NCBI GenBank assembly: GCA_039683515.1
Contig: JBDKRG010000041.1
Span: 1 to 41,473, forward strand
Direction of reading: 5' to 3'
DNA from: JAJFUE01 sp039683515
Lineage (GTDB): Bacteria; Sumerlaeota; Sumerlaeia; MVZB01
Length of the DNA stretch: 41,473 nucleotides
A program made the position numbers and the translations under genes. The notes under the pieces are model-generated. The model was given only the letters and a program-made list of their open reading frames with translations, did no database searches and was not told where the DNA came from. The first letter of the stretch is position 1. Each line of letters opens with the position of its first letter. Below are positions 16,901 to 24,191 of the stretch, in pieces.

Positions 16901-18150
16901 GACAGCACCACCTGGATCGCGGCCCACACGGCGCATGCCAGCGAAAACGGCAGCAGGACCTTCAGGCACAGATACATGACCTGGTCGATGCGGACGCGCG
17001 GCAGCGTCCAGCGCACCCAGATCATCACGAAATACAGGAAGAACGCCTTCATGAGCAGGTTGCCGGCGCCGATCGCCTGGTTGGCGATGATCTTGAAGCC
17101 GGTCTCGCTCCACACCGTGCCGATCAGGCTGTTCACGAGCAGGCTCGCCTTGCCGGCCAGCGGCAGGTTGGCCGGCGCGCCCGCCGCGATCGCGGCGGTC
17201 CACTGGCCGATGAGCGTCGCGCCCTCGGGGATCGCCGGCCGCGGGATCGGGCCGTGCCAGCCGCCGAGGAACACGATCGCCGCCGCCGCGCAGATCACGT
17301 ACATCGCGGCGTATTCGGCCATGAAGAACATCGCGAACCGCATGCCGGAGTATTCGGTGTGGTAACCGGCGACGAGCTCGCTCTCGGCCTCGGGCAGGTC
17401 GAACGGCGCGCGCTTGGAGGCGGCCAGCCCGCCGATGAAGAAGATGAAGAACGCGACGAACGCCGCCGGCGAGCGGAAGATCCACCAGCCAAGGATCCCC
17501 GTCACCCACGGGCTTGAAACCGTGCCGAACAGGACGGGCGCTTCCTGCATCTTGACGATCTCATTAAAGTTCAGCGAGCCGGCGAGGAACGCGACGACGA
17601 GCAGGCACAGGCTCATCGGGATTTCGTAGGAAAGCATCTGCGCGGCCAGGCGCATGCCGCCGTAGAGCGACCACTTGCTCCCCGGCGCCCAGCCGGCCAT
17701 CAGGATGCCGATGACCTCGATCGCTTCGAAGGCCAAAATATAATACAGGGCCAGCGGCATGTCCGTGACGAGCAGCCGCTCGCTGAACGGCAGCGCCGCG
17801 AACGGCAGGAACGCGCCGACCAGCACCAGGATCGGCGCCAGGATGTGGAGCGACTTGAACGCGATCGACGGGACGATGTCTTCCTTGCCCAGCAGCTTGA
17901 GGCCGTCGGCGATCGGCTGCAGCACGCCGAACGGACCGACGCGGTTGGGGCCGAGGCGGACCTGGATGAAGCCGGCGATGCGGCGCTCGCCGTACGTGCC
18001 GACGATGCCCATGAATGACAGCCAGCCCAGCATGATCGCCGCGCCGACAAGGATCACGACGATGTACAGGGGCCAGACCGGCAACGCCTTGAGCGCGGGC
18101 CACATCGAGACCAGAACACCGCTGTAGAACTGTTCAACCCAACCTTGCAT
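16897..18150 (-). CDS. nuoH: NADH-quinone oxidoreductase subunit H
   Basis: The complex I membrane subunit that forms the quinone chamber, 417 residues with about nine helices. Conserved loops are RLGPNRVGPFGVLQPIADG, LKLLGKEDIVP, and PFDLPEAESELVAGYHTEYS. It follows nuoD directly: the usual nuoE, nuoF and nuoG are missing between D and H. Overlaps nuoI by 4 bp. Confidence 0.97.
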   Translation of the reverse strand: MQGWVEQFYSGVLVSMWPALKALPVWPLYIVVILVGAAIMLGWLSFMGIVGTYGERRIAGFIQVRLGPNRVGPFGVLQPIADGLKLLGKEDIVPSIAFKSLHILAPILVLVGAFLPFAALPFSERLLVTDMPLALYYILAFEAIEVIGILMAGWAPGSKWSLYGGMRLAAQMLSYEIPMSLCLLVVAFLAGSLNFNEIVKMQEAPVLFGTVSSPWVTGILGWWIFRSPAAFVAFFIFFIGGLAASKRAPFDLPEAESELVAGYHTEYSGMRFAMFFMAEYAAMYVICAAAAIVFLGGWHGPIPRPAIPEGATLIGQWTAAIAAGAPANLPLAGKASLLVNSLIGTVWSETGFKIIANQAIGAGNLLMKAFFLYFVMIWVRWTLPRVRIDQVMYLCLKVLLPFSLACAVWAAIQVVLS

Positions 18151-18174
18151 CGCCGTCCGTTTTCTCTCTATTCT

Positions 18175-18232
18175 GATTTCGAATTTCGGATTTCGAATTT
18201 GTTTCGGATTTCGATATTCGAATTTCGGATTT
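18175..18232. repeat. ATTTCGAATTTCGG word array between nuoD and nuoH
   Basis: About 58 bp built from GATTTCGAATTTCGG and GATTTCGATATTCG words; TTCGAA inside the unit makes the array partly self-complementary. It ends next to the nuoD stop codon. This is exactly where nuoE-F-G would be expected. Confidence 0.7.
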
Positions 18233-19393
18233 CTATCTATCCACTTCTCCCAAAACGATGTCGAACGCCCCGATGACCGCCACGACGTCCGCGATCAGCA
18301 CCCCGCGCACCACTTCGTGCGTGATGCTCAGGTTGCAGAAGCTGGGCCCGCGCGCCTTGACGCGATACGCGTTCGTCTGGCCGTCGGAAACGATGTAGAA
18401 CCCGAGCTCGCCGCGCGGGTTTTCGCACGGCACGTAGGCCTCGCCGGCCGGCAGCCGCAGGACCTTGGCGACCTTGCCCATCGTGTCGCCCTCGGGCAGG
18501 CCACCCAGCGCCTGCTCGATGATCTTGCAGCTCTCCATGATCTCGATCATGCGGACCCAGTAGCGGTCCCAGCAGTCGCCCATCGTCCCCTTGAGCCCCT
18601 CGCCCGTCGGGATCTCGAAATCGAACTTGTCGTACGAGGAGTAGGGCTTGGCCTTGCGCAGGTCGAGGCCGACGCCCGAGCCGCGCAGGCAGGGGCCGGT
18701 CAGCCCCCACGCGACGGCCTGGCTCGCGGTGATGACGCCGACGTCGGCCGTGCGCTTGAGGAAAATCTGGTTGCCCGACAGCAGGTCGTTGTATTCCGGC
18801 CACACCCGGCGCATCTGGACGAGGAAGGCGCGGATCTCGTCGGCGATCTCGGGGGTGATGTCGCGGATGACGCCGCCGATCCTCGCGTAGTGATAGAGCA
18901 TCCGGCCGCCGCTGAGCTTCTCGAGGATCGAGATGATCATCTCGCGCTCGCGGAACCCGTAGAGGAACGGCGTGAACGCGCCCAGGTCGAGGGCATAGGT
19001 GCCGAACGCGATCAAGTGGCTGGCGATGCGGTTGAGCTCGGCCGTGATGACGCGCAGATACTGCGCGCGCTCGGGGACCTCGATGCCGCCGAGCTTCTCG
19101 ACGCCGAGGCAGAACGCCAGCTCGTTGTTGATCGCGGCCAGGTAGTCCATCCGGTCGGTGTACGGCACGACCGAGCGGTACGGGACCGATTCGGCGATCT
19201 TTTCGAACGAGCGGTGCAGGTAACCGATGTGCGGCCACGTCTCGCGGACCATCTCGCCGTCGGTGCGCACGACGAGGCGCAGCACGCCGTGGGTCGACGG
19301 ATGCTGCGGGCCCATGTTGATAAGCATCTCTTCGGTCTTGAGCGTGTCGCGGGGGGGTGTGGTCGGGATAATCTCGTGCATGCGGTGGCTCAC
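18233..19393 (-). CDS. nuoD: NADH-quinone oxidoreductase subunit D
   Basis: The 49-kDa-type subunit that lines the quinone site, 386 residues. MGPQHPSTHGVLR at the N-terminus holds the conserved histidines at the quinone head. LAFCLGVEKL, MRRVWPEY and the C-terminal DVVAVIGAFDIVLGEVDR are family hallmarks. It is separate from NuoC, not fused. GTG at 19393 overlaps the nuoC stop (GTGA); the ATG at 19381, four codons later, is an alternative start. Confidence 0.97.
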   Translation of the reverse strand: MSHRMHEIIPTTPPRDTLKTEEMLINMGPQHPSTHGVLRLVVRTDGEMVRETWPHIGYLHRSFEKIAESVPYRSVVPYTDRMDYLAAINNELAFCLGVEKLGGIEVPERAQYLRVITAELNRIASHLIAFGTYALDLGAFTPFLYGFREREMIISILEKLSGGRMLYHYARIGGVIRDITPEIADEIRAFLVQMRRVWPEYNDLLSGNQIFLKRTADVGVITASQAVAWGLTGPCLRGSGVGLDLRKAKPYSSYDKFDFEIPTGEGLKGTMGDCWDRYWVRMIEIMESCKIIEQALGGLPEGDTMGKVAKVLRLPAGEAYVPCENPRGELGFYIVSDGQTNAYRVKARGPSFCNLSITHEVVRGVLIADVVAVIGAFDIVLGEVDR

Positions 19394-19866
19394 TGAAGGT
19401 TGGAGATGCCGTGATATTCGGTCGGCGCGACGTAGTCCTTGCGCAGCGGGTGGCCGGGCCAGTCGTCCGGAAGGAGGATGCGCGTCAGGCCGGGGTGGCC
19501 TTCGTAGACGATCCCCATCAGGTCGAACGTCTCGCGCTCGAGCCAGTCGGCGGCCGGCCAGACGGCGGCGACCGACTCGACGCGCGGCTGTTCGCGGTCG
19601 AGGTCGACGCGGATGGTGACTTCGTGGTTGTGACGCGTCGAATACAGGTGGTAGACCGACGAAATGCGGTCCTTCCAGTCGACGCCGGAGACGAGGCGCA
19701 GCAGGTCGAACGCCAGGGCCGGCTCGTCGCGCAGCAGGCGCGCGGCCTGGGGCAGCGCCTCGGCCTTGACGCCGATCCAGGGGTCGCCCGCGGCCGGAGC
19801 CTGGTAGGGCAGGACCGCGGCGCCCAGTTTCTTCGCCAGAAGATCGTGGATCTGCTCGGCCGTCAT
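19390..19866 (-). CDS. nuoC: NADH-quinone oxidoreductase subunit C
   Basis: The 30-kDa-type subunit, 158 residues. It has the signature ERETFDLMGIVYEGHP and the C-terminal LLPDDWPGHPLRKDY that docks onto NuoB/NuoD. It is of standard length for an unfused NuoC. ATG overlaps the nuoB stop (19863-19866). Confidence 0.97.
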   Translation of the reverse strand: MTAEQIHDLLAKKLGAAVLPYQAPAAGDPWIGVKAEALPQAARLLRDEPALAFDLLRLVSGVDWKDRISSVYHLYSTRHNHEVTIRVDLDREQPRVESVAAVWPAADWLERETFDLMGIVYEGHPGLTRILLPDDWPGHPLRKDYVAPTEYHGISNLQ

Positions 19867-20480
19867 GACTGCGCCCCCCGCCCCTGCTGCTTGCCCGTGA
19901 AACGCTCCTCGAGCGGCCGGTCGGTGCGGATCTTCGCCTGCAGTTTAAGCAGCGCGTCGATCAGCGCCTCGGGCCGCGGCGGGCAGCCGGGGACGTAAAT
20001 GTCGACCGGGACGATCTTGTCCAGGCCCTTGATGACCGAGTAGCCGTACTTGCAATACGGGCCGCCGCCGATCGTGCAGGCGCCCATCGCCATGACGAAC
20101 TTGGGGTCGGGCATCTGCTCCCACAGCCGCTTGAGCCGCGGGGCCATCTTGTGGGTCACCGTGCCGGCGACGATCATCAGGTCGGCCTGGCGCGGCGTCG
20201 GCCGGAACGCGCCGGCGCCGAATCTGTCCAAATCGAACCTGGAGGCGCCGACGGCCATCATCTCGATGGCGCAGCAGGCGATGCCGAACGTCAGCGGCCA
20301 GATCGAGTTGGCGCGCGACCAGTTGATCGCGGCGTCCAGCGGCACGATCAGGGCGGTTTTGTCCAACCCTTCGGCGTAGAGCGTCTTGAGGTAGGAAAGG
20401 TACCGGGTCAGCTCGCGCGGCTCTTGGATAGCCTCGCGCAGCATCTGTTCGGCCGAGGGAAGTTGCGTTTTATCCGTCAT
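19863..20480 (-). CDS. nuoB: NADH-quinone oxidoreductase subunit B (cluster N2)
   Basis: The PSST-type subunit, 205 residues, that carries the terminal [4Fe-4S] cluster N2 and passes electrons to quinone. The four ligands C69, C70 (GIACCAIEMM), C135 (MGACTIGGG) and C166 (VPGCPPRP) are all present. The start is 15 bp after the nuoA stop. Confidence 0.98.
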   Translation of the reverse strand: MTDKTQLPSAEQMLREAIQEPRELTRYLSYLKTLYAEGLDKTALIVPLDAAINWSRANSIWPLTFGIACCAIEMMAVGASRFDLDRFGAGAFRPTPRQADLMIVAGTVTHKMAPRLKRLWEQMPDPKFVMAMGACTIGGGPYCKYGYSVIKGLDKIVPVDIYVPGCPPRPEALIDALLKLQAKIRTDRPLEERFTGKQQGRGAQS

Positions 20481-20495
20481 CTGCTCGCTCGTGAC

Positions 20496-21002
20496 TTAAT
20501 CGTTGCGGACGGCCGCCGGGGTCGCGCTCGCGGCCGCGGGCCGGTTCTGACGGGCCTCGGCCGCCGCCTCTTGATCCAAACGTTGCTGGCTGGCTTCTTC
20601 CTCCAGCCGGATGCGCGCCTCTTCGTCCGCGCTGATCCAGTCCAGGTTCCCCCAGCGCCACTCGTAGGCCAGGCCGAGCGTCAGGACGAACAGGAACACA
20701 AGGATCCCGATCAGCGGCGCCACGGCCACCCCCTTTTGGGCCAGGCTCCGCAGCACGAGCGCCGCCGGGACCAGCACGACGATTTCGACGTCGAACAGCA
20801 GGTAAACGAGCGCGACATTATAGAAGCGGCTGTTGAACCGGATCCACGCCGAGCCGATCGTCGGCTCGCCGCACTCGTAAATCCGCTCTTTCTGGGCCTG
20901 TTTGCGGCGCGGGCGCACCAGCCAGCCGAAGATAAGGCTGCCGATGACGAAAACGCTTCCGAGGAGGAGGAACACAAGGACGGCGGTGAAGTCGAAATAC
21001 AT
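20496..21002 (-). CDS. nuoA: NADH-quinone oxidoreductase subunit A
   Basis: The first gene of the complex I operon, 168 residues. Three helices and the loop YECGEPTIGSAWIRFNSRFY, ending in the YLLFDVEIV helix, are diagnostic. The C-terminus carries an extra charged/Ala-rich tail (about 125-168) beyond the usual 120-150 residues. No Shine-Dalgarno is visible before the ATG at 21002, but a hairpin lies about 25 nt upstream. Confidence 0.97.
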   Translation of the reverse strand: MYFDFTAVLVFLLLGSVFVIGSLIFGWLVRPRRKQAQKERIYECGEPTIGSAWIRFNSRFYNVALVYLLFDVEIVVLVPAALVLRSLAQKGVAVAPLIGILVFLFVLTLGLAYEWRWGNLDWISADEEARIRLEEEASQQRLDQEAAAEARQNRPAAASATPAAVRND

Positions 21003-21027
21003 AAGGCGCAGATATCTTAAGGGTGCT

Positions 21028-21064
21028 TTGAGGTTTTTGCAACCTCAACCCCGGCAGACCGGGG
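21028..21064 (-). promoter_or_regulatory. Two hairpins in the nuoA 5' leader
   Basis: TTGAGGTT (21028-21035) pairs with AACCTCAA (21041-21048), and CCCCGG (21049-21054) with CCGGGG (21059-21064). Both would lie in the leader of the nuo transcript, 25-60 nt before the nuoA start. They may be attenuator-like or only structural; no leader peptide is recognised. Confidence 0.35.
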
Positions 21065-21108
21065 TGAGCCGCCCGCGCCTCTACCGGGGCCCGAACGCGC
21101 TCGGTTCC

Positions 21109-21137
21109 ACGGTAGCGGCTCATCCCGCCACTGTCAA
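21109..21137 (-). promoter_or_regulatory. Possible promoter of the nuo operon
   Basis: A perfect -35 box TTGACA (21137-21132, minus strand), a 17-nt spacer and a weak -10 TACCGT (21114-21109). The -35 match is full but the -10 matches only 3 of 6, so support is limited. It would give a leader of about 100 nt containing the hairpins at 21028-21064. Confidence 0.3.
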
Positions 21138-21211
21138 TGCCGAATGTGACATGGGTGTCCGTTGCGCTTGCGCGCGCCCCGCCGCAAAACCCGGCAATCA
21201 CTTGATTTTCA

Positions 21212-21245
21212 GTCCATTTCGTCCATCCCGTCCATCCCGTCCATG
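21212..21245 (+). repeat. Nonamer word array, unit GTCCATCCC
   Basis: Four units of GTCCATTTC/GTCCATCCC. A related array with units GTCCATCCG and GTCCATCTC is found at 34545-34579. Confidence 0.75.
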
Positions 21246-21451
21246 GGCCCGCGGCCGGCGTCCCGACGCCCAAATGCCGATCGCCCCCGGTTTTTGTGCA
21301 AAAATGCTCAATCTATTTCCTGACCGTTCACCCCTCAAGCGCCTCGGGCAGCGGGCGCGGGTCCGGACCGGGGGCCAAAACGATCACACATAACATTTCG
21401 CATGTTTTCGCGATGATTTCGCGCATTCGTACTTTGCCATTTGGTTTTGCC

Positions 21452-21480
21452 TTGCGTTGCCGGCACCGCCAATTCATAAT
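21452..21480 (+). promoter_or_regulatory. Possible promoter of Omp28-like gene 1
   Basis: TTGCGT (21452-21457), a 17-nt spacer and CATAAT (21475-21480, 5 of 6 matches to the -10 consensus). It lies about 60 nt before the ATG at 21543 in an AT-richer stretch. Confidence 0.4.
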
Positions 21481-21542
21481 TCAGCAAGCTTTTTCATGAT
21501 TTTAATGGTTTCAGAGCCGTCACCGTGTCAGGAGCGAGACCC

Positions 21543-22322
21543 ATGCGGCCGCTGAAGTGGATGTGCCTGATTGCACTGCTGGCGAGCGCCGCCCCCAGGC
21601 CGGCCTCGGCCGGCCGTCCCGTCGTCATCGAGGAATTCACGGGCACCTGGTGCGTTAACTGTTATGCCGCCGGCTGCGCGCTGGACCGGATCGCCGAGGA
21701 ATTCCCCCGCAGCGCCGTCATCGTCCTGGCCTATCACGGCCGCGATTCCTTTCATCTGGAGATTAACGACAAGCGCCTAAGTTTGTATACCGTCACCGGT
21801 TATCCCACCGTCTGGTTCAACGGGGTGTTCAAGCATGTCGGCGGCTTGCCGATTACGTCCGGGGAAGCCGGAATAACGCACATGTACGATCAATACAAAA
21901 GCTTCATCGCCCAGGAGCAACTGCGCACGCTCGGGGTCGAGCCGTTCGCCTTGGCGCTTAATGTCAAGTCCAAGTTGGTCGACCCCAGCGCCGTCCTGAC
22001 GATCGACACGACCGGCTATCCCAACCCGGTCCTCGTGCAGGGCTTGATGATCGAAGACGTCATCCCTTACGCCGCCACCAACGGCCAGACCATCCTCAAT
22101 GCCGTCGTTCGCAAAGACCTCGGAACCACGACGGTAACTATGGCAACGCACTGCTCAAAAGTGCTGAATCTTTCTTCGGCCGGCCTCGTGGAATGCTGCA
22201 ACGTGCGCAACCTTCATCTGGTGGTGATTGTCCAGGACACCGTCACCAAGGAAGTCCTCGGCGCGACGGGGGATTTCGGCGTGAAAAATGCCGCCAGGCG
22301 CGACTGGCGGCTGTATCGATGA
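21543..22322 (+). CDS. Omp28-like secreted thioredoxin-fold protein 1, C-terminal WRLYR
   Basis: A secreted protein of 259 residues. Residues 1-23 are a signal peptide with an ASA cleavage site. The mature N-terminus PVVIEEFTGTWCVNC contains a thioredoxin-type CxxC (C37, C40), and GYPTVWFNG supplies the expected cis-Pro. The C-terminal half is a beta domain. It matches the Omp28-like family of outer-envelope proteins seen mainly in Bacteroidota and related phyla. AGGAG lies 9 nt before the ATG at 21543; an upstream GTG at 21525 is less likely. The last residues, AARRDWRLYR, are shared in pattern with the paralogue at 23301 and the beta-helix protein at 35609. A thiol-disulfide role is plausible but unproven. 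Confidence 0.75.
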   Translation: MRPLKWMCLIALLASAAPRPASAGRPVVIEEFTGTWCVNCYAAGCALDRIAEEFPRSAVIVLAYHGRDSFHLEINDKRLSLYTVTGYPTVWFNGVFKHVGGLPITSGEAGITHMYDQYKSFIAQEQLRTLGVEPFALALNVKSKLVDPSAVLTIDTTGYPNPVLVQGLMIEDVIPYAATNGQTILNAVVRKDLGTTTVTMATHCSKVLNLSSAGLVECCNVRNLHLVVIVQDTVTKEVLGATGDFGVKNAARRDWRLYR

Positions 22323-22431
22323 CCCCCGCCGCGGCGCTCAAACCGCCTTGCGTTTCACACACCTCCGGTTCATCATCCAACCAGCTTCCTTGATTGAAAC
22401 CCCACACTTGTGGCCAACGGGAACGAGAACC

Positions 22432-22554
22432 ATGATCAAGCGCGGGTTACGTCTGATCGAATCCCTTCTCGTGATGGTGATCTATGCCATCCTGGCCAAG
22501 ATCACCGTCCCCAATTCCCGACACACAGATCACGATCCGGACCCCCCCGCGTAA
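22432..22554 (+). pseudogene. Decayed pseudopilin fragment (40 codons)
   Basis: MIKRGLRLIESLL, continuing VMVIYAILAKITVPN, matches the first 28 residues of the intact pilin at 22795 (MIKHAFTLIELLI...). It keeps the N-terminal hydrophobic helix and the E5 position, then breaks off into unrelated residues and a stop. The start is identical over ATGATCAAGC. It is most simply a duplicated pilin gene that lost its body; a short functional peptide cannot be excluded. Confidence 0.6.
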
Positions 22555-22651
22555 GTTCTTGCCTTGGCCCCCGGCGCGGATCATAATAGCGGCCGCTTCT
22601 GAGATGTAACACATATTCGGTTTCGAACGCCTCCCCCGGGGCCATGGCGAG

Positions 22652-22798
22652 CAAAAGGTGAACAAGCGGATGCGTATTTTTCCGTGGACATGCTCACTGG
22701 CCCCCTACGCCGCCACGGCGCGCCGCCACGCCCCGAGCCGGCAACCCAATCGTCCAGATCGAAACGCAACCCAAATCAAACGGATGTTCTACCCATGA
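22652..22798 (+). pseudogene. Remnant of an Omp28-like gene start; 42-codon ORF overlapping the pilin start
   Basis: The stretch CAAAAGGTGAACAAGCGG followed by ATGCGT at 22670 repeats almost exactly the ribosome-binding region and start of Omp28-like gene 2 at 23284-23306 (CAAAAGGTGAACAGTCGG, ATGCGT). After the first few codons the similarity is lost and no CxxC is found. The remaining 42-codon ORF (22670-22798) ends in a TGA that overlaps the pilin ATG as ATGA, so it could still be translated as a leader coupled to the pilin. Confidence 0.45.
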
Positions 22799-23277
22799 TC
22801 AAGCATGCCTTTACCCTGATCGAACTCCTCATCGTGGTGGCCATCATCGCGATCCTGGCGGCGATCGCCGTGCCGAACTTCCTCGAGGCGCAGACCCGCT
22901 CCAAGGTGTCGCGCATCCAGACCGACCTGCGCTCGATCGTCACCGGCCTGGAAGCCTATTGCGTCGACAACCAGCAGTATCCCGGCATGCCCCCCCAGGG
23001 CGCCTGCAACATGATGAGCACCGGCATCAAGCAGTTGACCACGCCGGTCGCCTACCTGATGACCTACCCGCTCGACATCTTCTATTTCAAAAAGGAAAAG
23101 ATGCAGCCGATCCAATATCAGATCTGCAACTACGGGATGCCGGTCTGGGAAGTCTGGAGCGTCGGCCCGGACAAGACCAACAATTACGGGGCGCTCCCCT
23201 ACGACCCGACCAACGGCACGATCAGCGACGGCGACCTTCGCCGCGCCAACACCCAGCAGGAAATCCCCGCGCAGTAA
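22795..23277 (+). CDS. Type II secretion/type IV pilus-like pseudopilin
   Basis: A prepilin of 160 residues with a class III signal: a short leader MIKHA, then FTLIELLIVVAIIAILAAIA with the conserved Glu at +5. The residue before the cleavage site is Ala instead of the usual Gly, which prepilin peptidases tolerate. A segment FLEAQTRSKVSR follows, as in GspG-like pseudopilins of uncultured phyla. The C-terminal part has SVGPDKTNNYGALPYDPTNG, leading to ISDGDL, the DPTNGTxSxGD motif. It starts by ATGA overlap with the upstream 42-codon ORF and is followed 23 bp later by Omp28-like gene 2. No other secretion-system gene is present, so the assembly machinery must be encoded elsewhere. Confidence 0.85.
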   Translation: MIKHAFTLIELLIVVAIIAILAAIAVPNFLEAQTRSKVSRIQTDLRSIVTGLEAYCVDNQQYPGMPPQGACNMMSTGIKQLTTPVAYLMTYPLDIFYFKKEKMQPIQYQICNYGMPVWEVWSVGPDKTNNYGALPYDPTNGTISDGDLRRANTQQEIPAQ

Positions 23278-23300
23278 AACATCAAAAGGTGAACAGTCGG

Positions 23301-24083
23301 ATGCGTTATTATTCGTTGTTTTGTTCGATGGCCCTCATGATCGCCGCGGCCGCGGCATCGGCCGCGCGCCCCGTGTTGATCGAGGAATTCACCGCCACGT
23401 GGTGCCCCTACTGCTACGGCGCCGGCCTGGCGCTCGACCGGATCGAGGCGGAATACCCCCGCTCCAAGGCGATCATCCTGGTTTACCATATCAATGACGA
23501 TTTCGCCCTGGATGAAGGGATCTTCAAGTACAACTACTACGGCCTCAATTATGTCCCGACCACGATCTTCAATGGCGTCATCAGGGAAGAGGGTTATGGC
23601 AGCCTGAAGAGCGCGGGCAAGACCGGCGTCACCACCGTCTACAACAAATTCGTCGCCGACATCGCCCAGGAAACCTCCCGCACGGACGCCGTCGAGCCGT
23701 TCTGGCTGACGCTGACCGGCAACGTCGGCCCCGCCAACCCGAAGCTGACGCTGACGGTCGTAACCCCGACCGGCTACGCCAGGGCGGTCAAAGCCCGGTT
23801 CTATATCGTCGAAGACGGCATCCCCGTCACCGCGTCCAACGGCCAGACGGTCCTCAACGGCGTCGCCCGCGTCAGCCTCGGCGAGCAGCAGGTCTACCTG
23901 CCCACGAAGGGCGGCACGGTCACGCTCACGGCCTCGCTCACGGGCACCGTCCCCAACGTCAACGCGACCAAGCTCCGCCCCGTCGTCTTCCTTCAGGACG
24001 ACACCACCAAGGAAATCTTGGCCGCGGTCGGTGTCTTTTACGTTCGGACCGCCGCCCGCGGCTCATGGCTCCTCTACCGCTGA
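23301..24083 (+). CDS. Omp28-like secreted thioredoxin-fold protein 2, C-terminal WLLYR
   Basis: A paralogue of the protein at 21543, 260 residues. The signal peptide is residues 1-21 (ASA cleavage). PVLIEEFTATWCPYC holds the CxxC (C35, C38), and NYVPTTIFNG the cis-Pro. The C-terminal half (GIPVTASNGQTVLNGV) aligns with the first copy (VIPYAATNGQTILNAV). It ends GVFYVRTAARGSWLLYR. AAAAGGTG lies about 11 nt upstream of the ATG. The pilin 23 bp upstream is probably co-transcribed, so the pair may be a functional unit of the cell envelope. Confidence 0.75.
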   Translation: MRYYSLFCSMALMIAAAAASAARPVLIEEFTATWCPYCYGAGLALDRIEAEYPRSKAIILVYHINDDFALDEGIFKYNYYGLNYVPTTIFNGVIREEGYGSLKSAGKTGVTTVYNKFVADIAQETSRTDAVEPFWLTLTGNVGPANPKLTLTVVTPTGYARAVKARFYIVEDGIPVTASNGQTVLNGVARVSLGEQQVYLPTKGGTVTLTASLTGTVPNVNATKLRPVVFLQDDTTKEILAAVGVFYVRTAARGSWLLYR

Positions 24084-24135
24084 TCGGGCGCTGATCGGGC
24101 GCGCGGCGTGCGGGATCCATTCCCGGCCAGAACAA

Positions 24136-24161
24136 GAGCCCGCCGGGCAACCGGCGGGCTC
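24136..24161. terminator. Bidirectional terminator hairpin between Omp28-like gene 2 and M56 gene
   Basis: GAGCCCGCCGG (24136-24146) pairs with CCGGCGGGCTC (24151-24161) around a GCAA tetraloop. On the minus strand it is followed by TTGTTCT. It stands between convergent genes. A nearby tandem GATCGGGCGC duplication is at 24083-24103. Confidence 0.6.
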
Positions 24162-24191
24162 TGATCGTCATGGCGATCCGTCGTCGTTCAT

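Larger units (their letters stand above)
21003..21542. other. 540-bp divergent intergenic region between nuoA and Omp28-like gene
   Basis: It contains two short hairpins near nuoA, a possible minus-strand promoter (21109-21137), a GTCCATCCC word array (21212-21245), a possible + strand promoter (21452-21480) and otherwise GCGC-rich sequence. I see no RNA gene or ORF that stands out. Confidence 0.6.
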
